NCBI RefSeq assembly: GCF_046630445.1
Contig: NC_092338.1
Span: 221,351,501 to 221,415,500 of the forward strand
Direction: 5' to 3'
Length of the DNA: 64,000 nucleotides
Source of the DNA: Rutidosis leptorrhynchoides
Lineage: Eukaryota > Streptophyta > Magnoliopsida > Asterales > Asteraceae
Shown: piece by piece, positions 62,388-64,000 of the stretch
Layout: each line of letters begins with the position of its first letter
Position numbering within the stretch: position 1 is the first letter of the stretch
Program-made: the position numbers and the translations under genes
The notes under the pieces: generated by a model
Databases searched by the model: none
What the model saw: only the letters and a program-made list of their open reading frames with translations
What the model was told of the DNA's origin: nothing

Positions 62388-64000
62388 TGTAACGTCCTCT
62401 AGATAGGGTCTGGAAGAAACGTCACTAATATCAAATAAACTAACATATTATAATATACGAGAACAATACTACATGATAAAATCAAACTTTATTGAGAGTA
62501 CGCAGCGGAAAATAAAATGTCATTACAAGAATTTACAATAAAGTAAATATATAAAATGCAAGAATAGTAAATGCGATATCTCTTATTCCTAAGTCCAAGT
62601 AGCATCACATAAGCAGTAAGTAAGTAAGTAAGCTTGAATCAATCAGCACCTGAGACAAACATGCTAAAGTGTCAACCAAAAAGGTTGAGTGAAATCATAG
62701 GTTTAACAAAAGTAGTTATCGTTGTTTTTCAACCACAAGACTTAGTTTATAAAGTTGATCTCGCAGATCAAAAAGTTATGCCAGTGCATGATATTTAGAC
62801 TAAACGTTCAAGTTTGCCCCAAAGACAAGTTGTAGCTTATACTTGTCGGTTTAATTTCATTATTTAGTAATACAAATACTTAGTCAAATGTATCAGGGAC
62901 GTTACTCCAGATAGGCCTACCCCCAATAATTAAGCATGCATTCAACGAGTAATTAAAAATATCACTGTAGGGACTTAGTCGGACATAGTCGGGTATAGCA
63001 TAGTTTAGTAGTTTGGTACTTGTGTCTAAGTTGTAAAATGTAAAAACAGCATATGTCTCACCCCAATAAAAGTAAGTTTGCTAGCAATAAAGAGTGGGGC
63101 TATGAATTCACCTTAGTAAGTAGAGAGAGAGAGTTATTCCTCGGAATAGAAAGTTGGATGAGTGAGCAGAAAAGTCAACATATTGACATTTAAGAGTAGT
63201 AAGTGTTATTGCCCAAGTTTAAGTAGATGTTTAAGTATGATAGTGTTGTAAGTATAGTTCGTTTTACTAAGTTTCCTTTCCTAGTAAGTTTCTATTTTTA
63301 GAAAGTTTCCACTTTTAGTAGATTTCTTATCTTAGTAAGTTTCTATAACTAGAAAGTTTCTACTTTAAGAGTGTTTTCCATTTTAGGATACTTGTCGTAT
63401 TATATAGGCTTCCAATCATCCATTTCCCTTCGAATGGCCATTTCAGGTCTAGGGGCTTGAGCTATAGGATCTTTAAATCGGAAATCCAAACCCTTCCGCC
63501 TAGAGTTTCGTAGAAACCATTCGTCATGAAAGTTCGAAGATCTATACATCTCTAATACATATCCCAAAATGTTTTTATGTGTTATAATATAAGTAGTAGG
63601 TTATAGGTGTTAGTAATAGTAATAGTGTATACATGTTAATTAATAGTATAAGTAGTATTAGGGTTTCATTAATTAGGGTTAGTTAATTAAAGTAGTATTT
63701 TAATGATTAGGGTTTAGGTTTTTGAGGATCTAAATAATATGAATGTTAAGATCATGCACGAATATGATTATGAATATAAACATGAATTGAAAGAAAGATT
63801 TAAAAGTTTTAAGATTTTGGATCATAACTTGTTAATGATGATGAATATTAACAAGAAACAAGAAGAAAACTTGGTGATGAAGATCAAATTACCCAAATAA
63901 TGAAGAACACGCTTGAAAATCTTGATGAACATGTAGAACAAGCTTGAAGATCCGAACACCACAAGAGAGGGAGAGGGAGAGATTGTTTTTGAGAGAGGAT
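62388..64000 (-). repeat. LTR-iii of array family A, cut by the window end
   Basis: Starts TGTAACGTCC next to the INT-ii primer site and matches LTR-i and LTR-ii to the last base. The hairpin is at 62672-62688. Confidence 0.92.

Overview
The window looks like plant nuclear DNA, probably from a daisy-family (Asteraceae) or similar eudicot genome. It is AT-rich, has no compact gene arrangement, and nearly every base can be assigned to nested LTR retrotransposons with plant-type tRNA primer sites. I see no ordinary single-copy host gene, no RNA gene and no CRISPR array. The only host-type gene is an F-box gene carried inside a retrotransposon.

Layout. The oldest layer is a minus-strand tandem array of a Ty3/gypsy family (called A here) in which neighbouring copies share LTRs. 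It consists of INT1 (1-4670 plus 16895-17095, a decayed gag-pol with an upstream coiled-coil ORF), LTR-i (17096-21678, carrying a 2.2 kb internal tandem duplication), INT-i (21679-21943 plus 43787-47736, a deletion derivative), LTR-ii (47737-50086), INT-ii (50087-52236 plus 60377-62387, the same derivative) and LTR-iii (62388 to the window end). Four younger elements sit in this array. (1) An Athila-type gypsy element, plus strand, 4671-16894, is inside INT1. (2) A chromodomain gypsy element, plus strand, 21944-43781, is inside INT-i with target duplication AATAG. (3) A pol-less element, 23216-31595, is inside the 5' LTR of (2) with target duplication GTTTC. (4) An Angela-like Ty1/copia element, minus strand, 52237-60371, is inside INT-ii with target duplication GGTGC.

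Most notable content. Element (2) has two uninterrupted ORFs between its primer site and gag: an acidic repeat protein (33956-34570) and a 227-residue F-box protein (34709-35392) of the Arabidopsis At2g35280/At1g67623 type. Its own gag-pol has eight in-frame stops. This is a retroelement that has captured a ubiquitin-ligase adaptor gene and is the best candidate for an undescribed system here. Other signals are a hairpin near the LTR end with compensatory base changes across three element families, a second polypurine-tract-like sequence just before gag, paired direct repeats next to the primer site, and a stop-codon pattern in the Athila element that fits cytosine deamination with no frameshift.

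How the parts work together. Each element's LTRs supply promoter and terminator, the primer site and polypurine tract start reverse transcription, and gag-pol supplies particle, protease, reverse transcriptase, RNase H and integrase. All gag-pol frames here are broken, so any present movement would need enzymes from elsewhere. Element boundaries are precise where target duplications are visible. Lineage names rest on motif recognition, not on a phylogeny.
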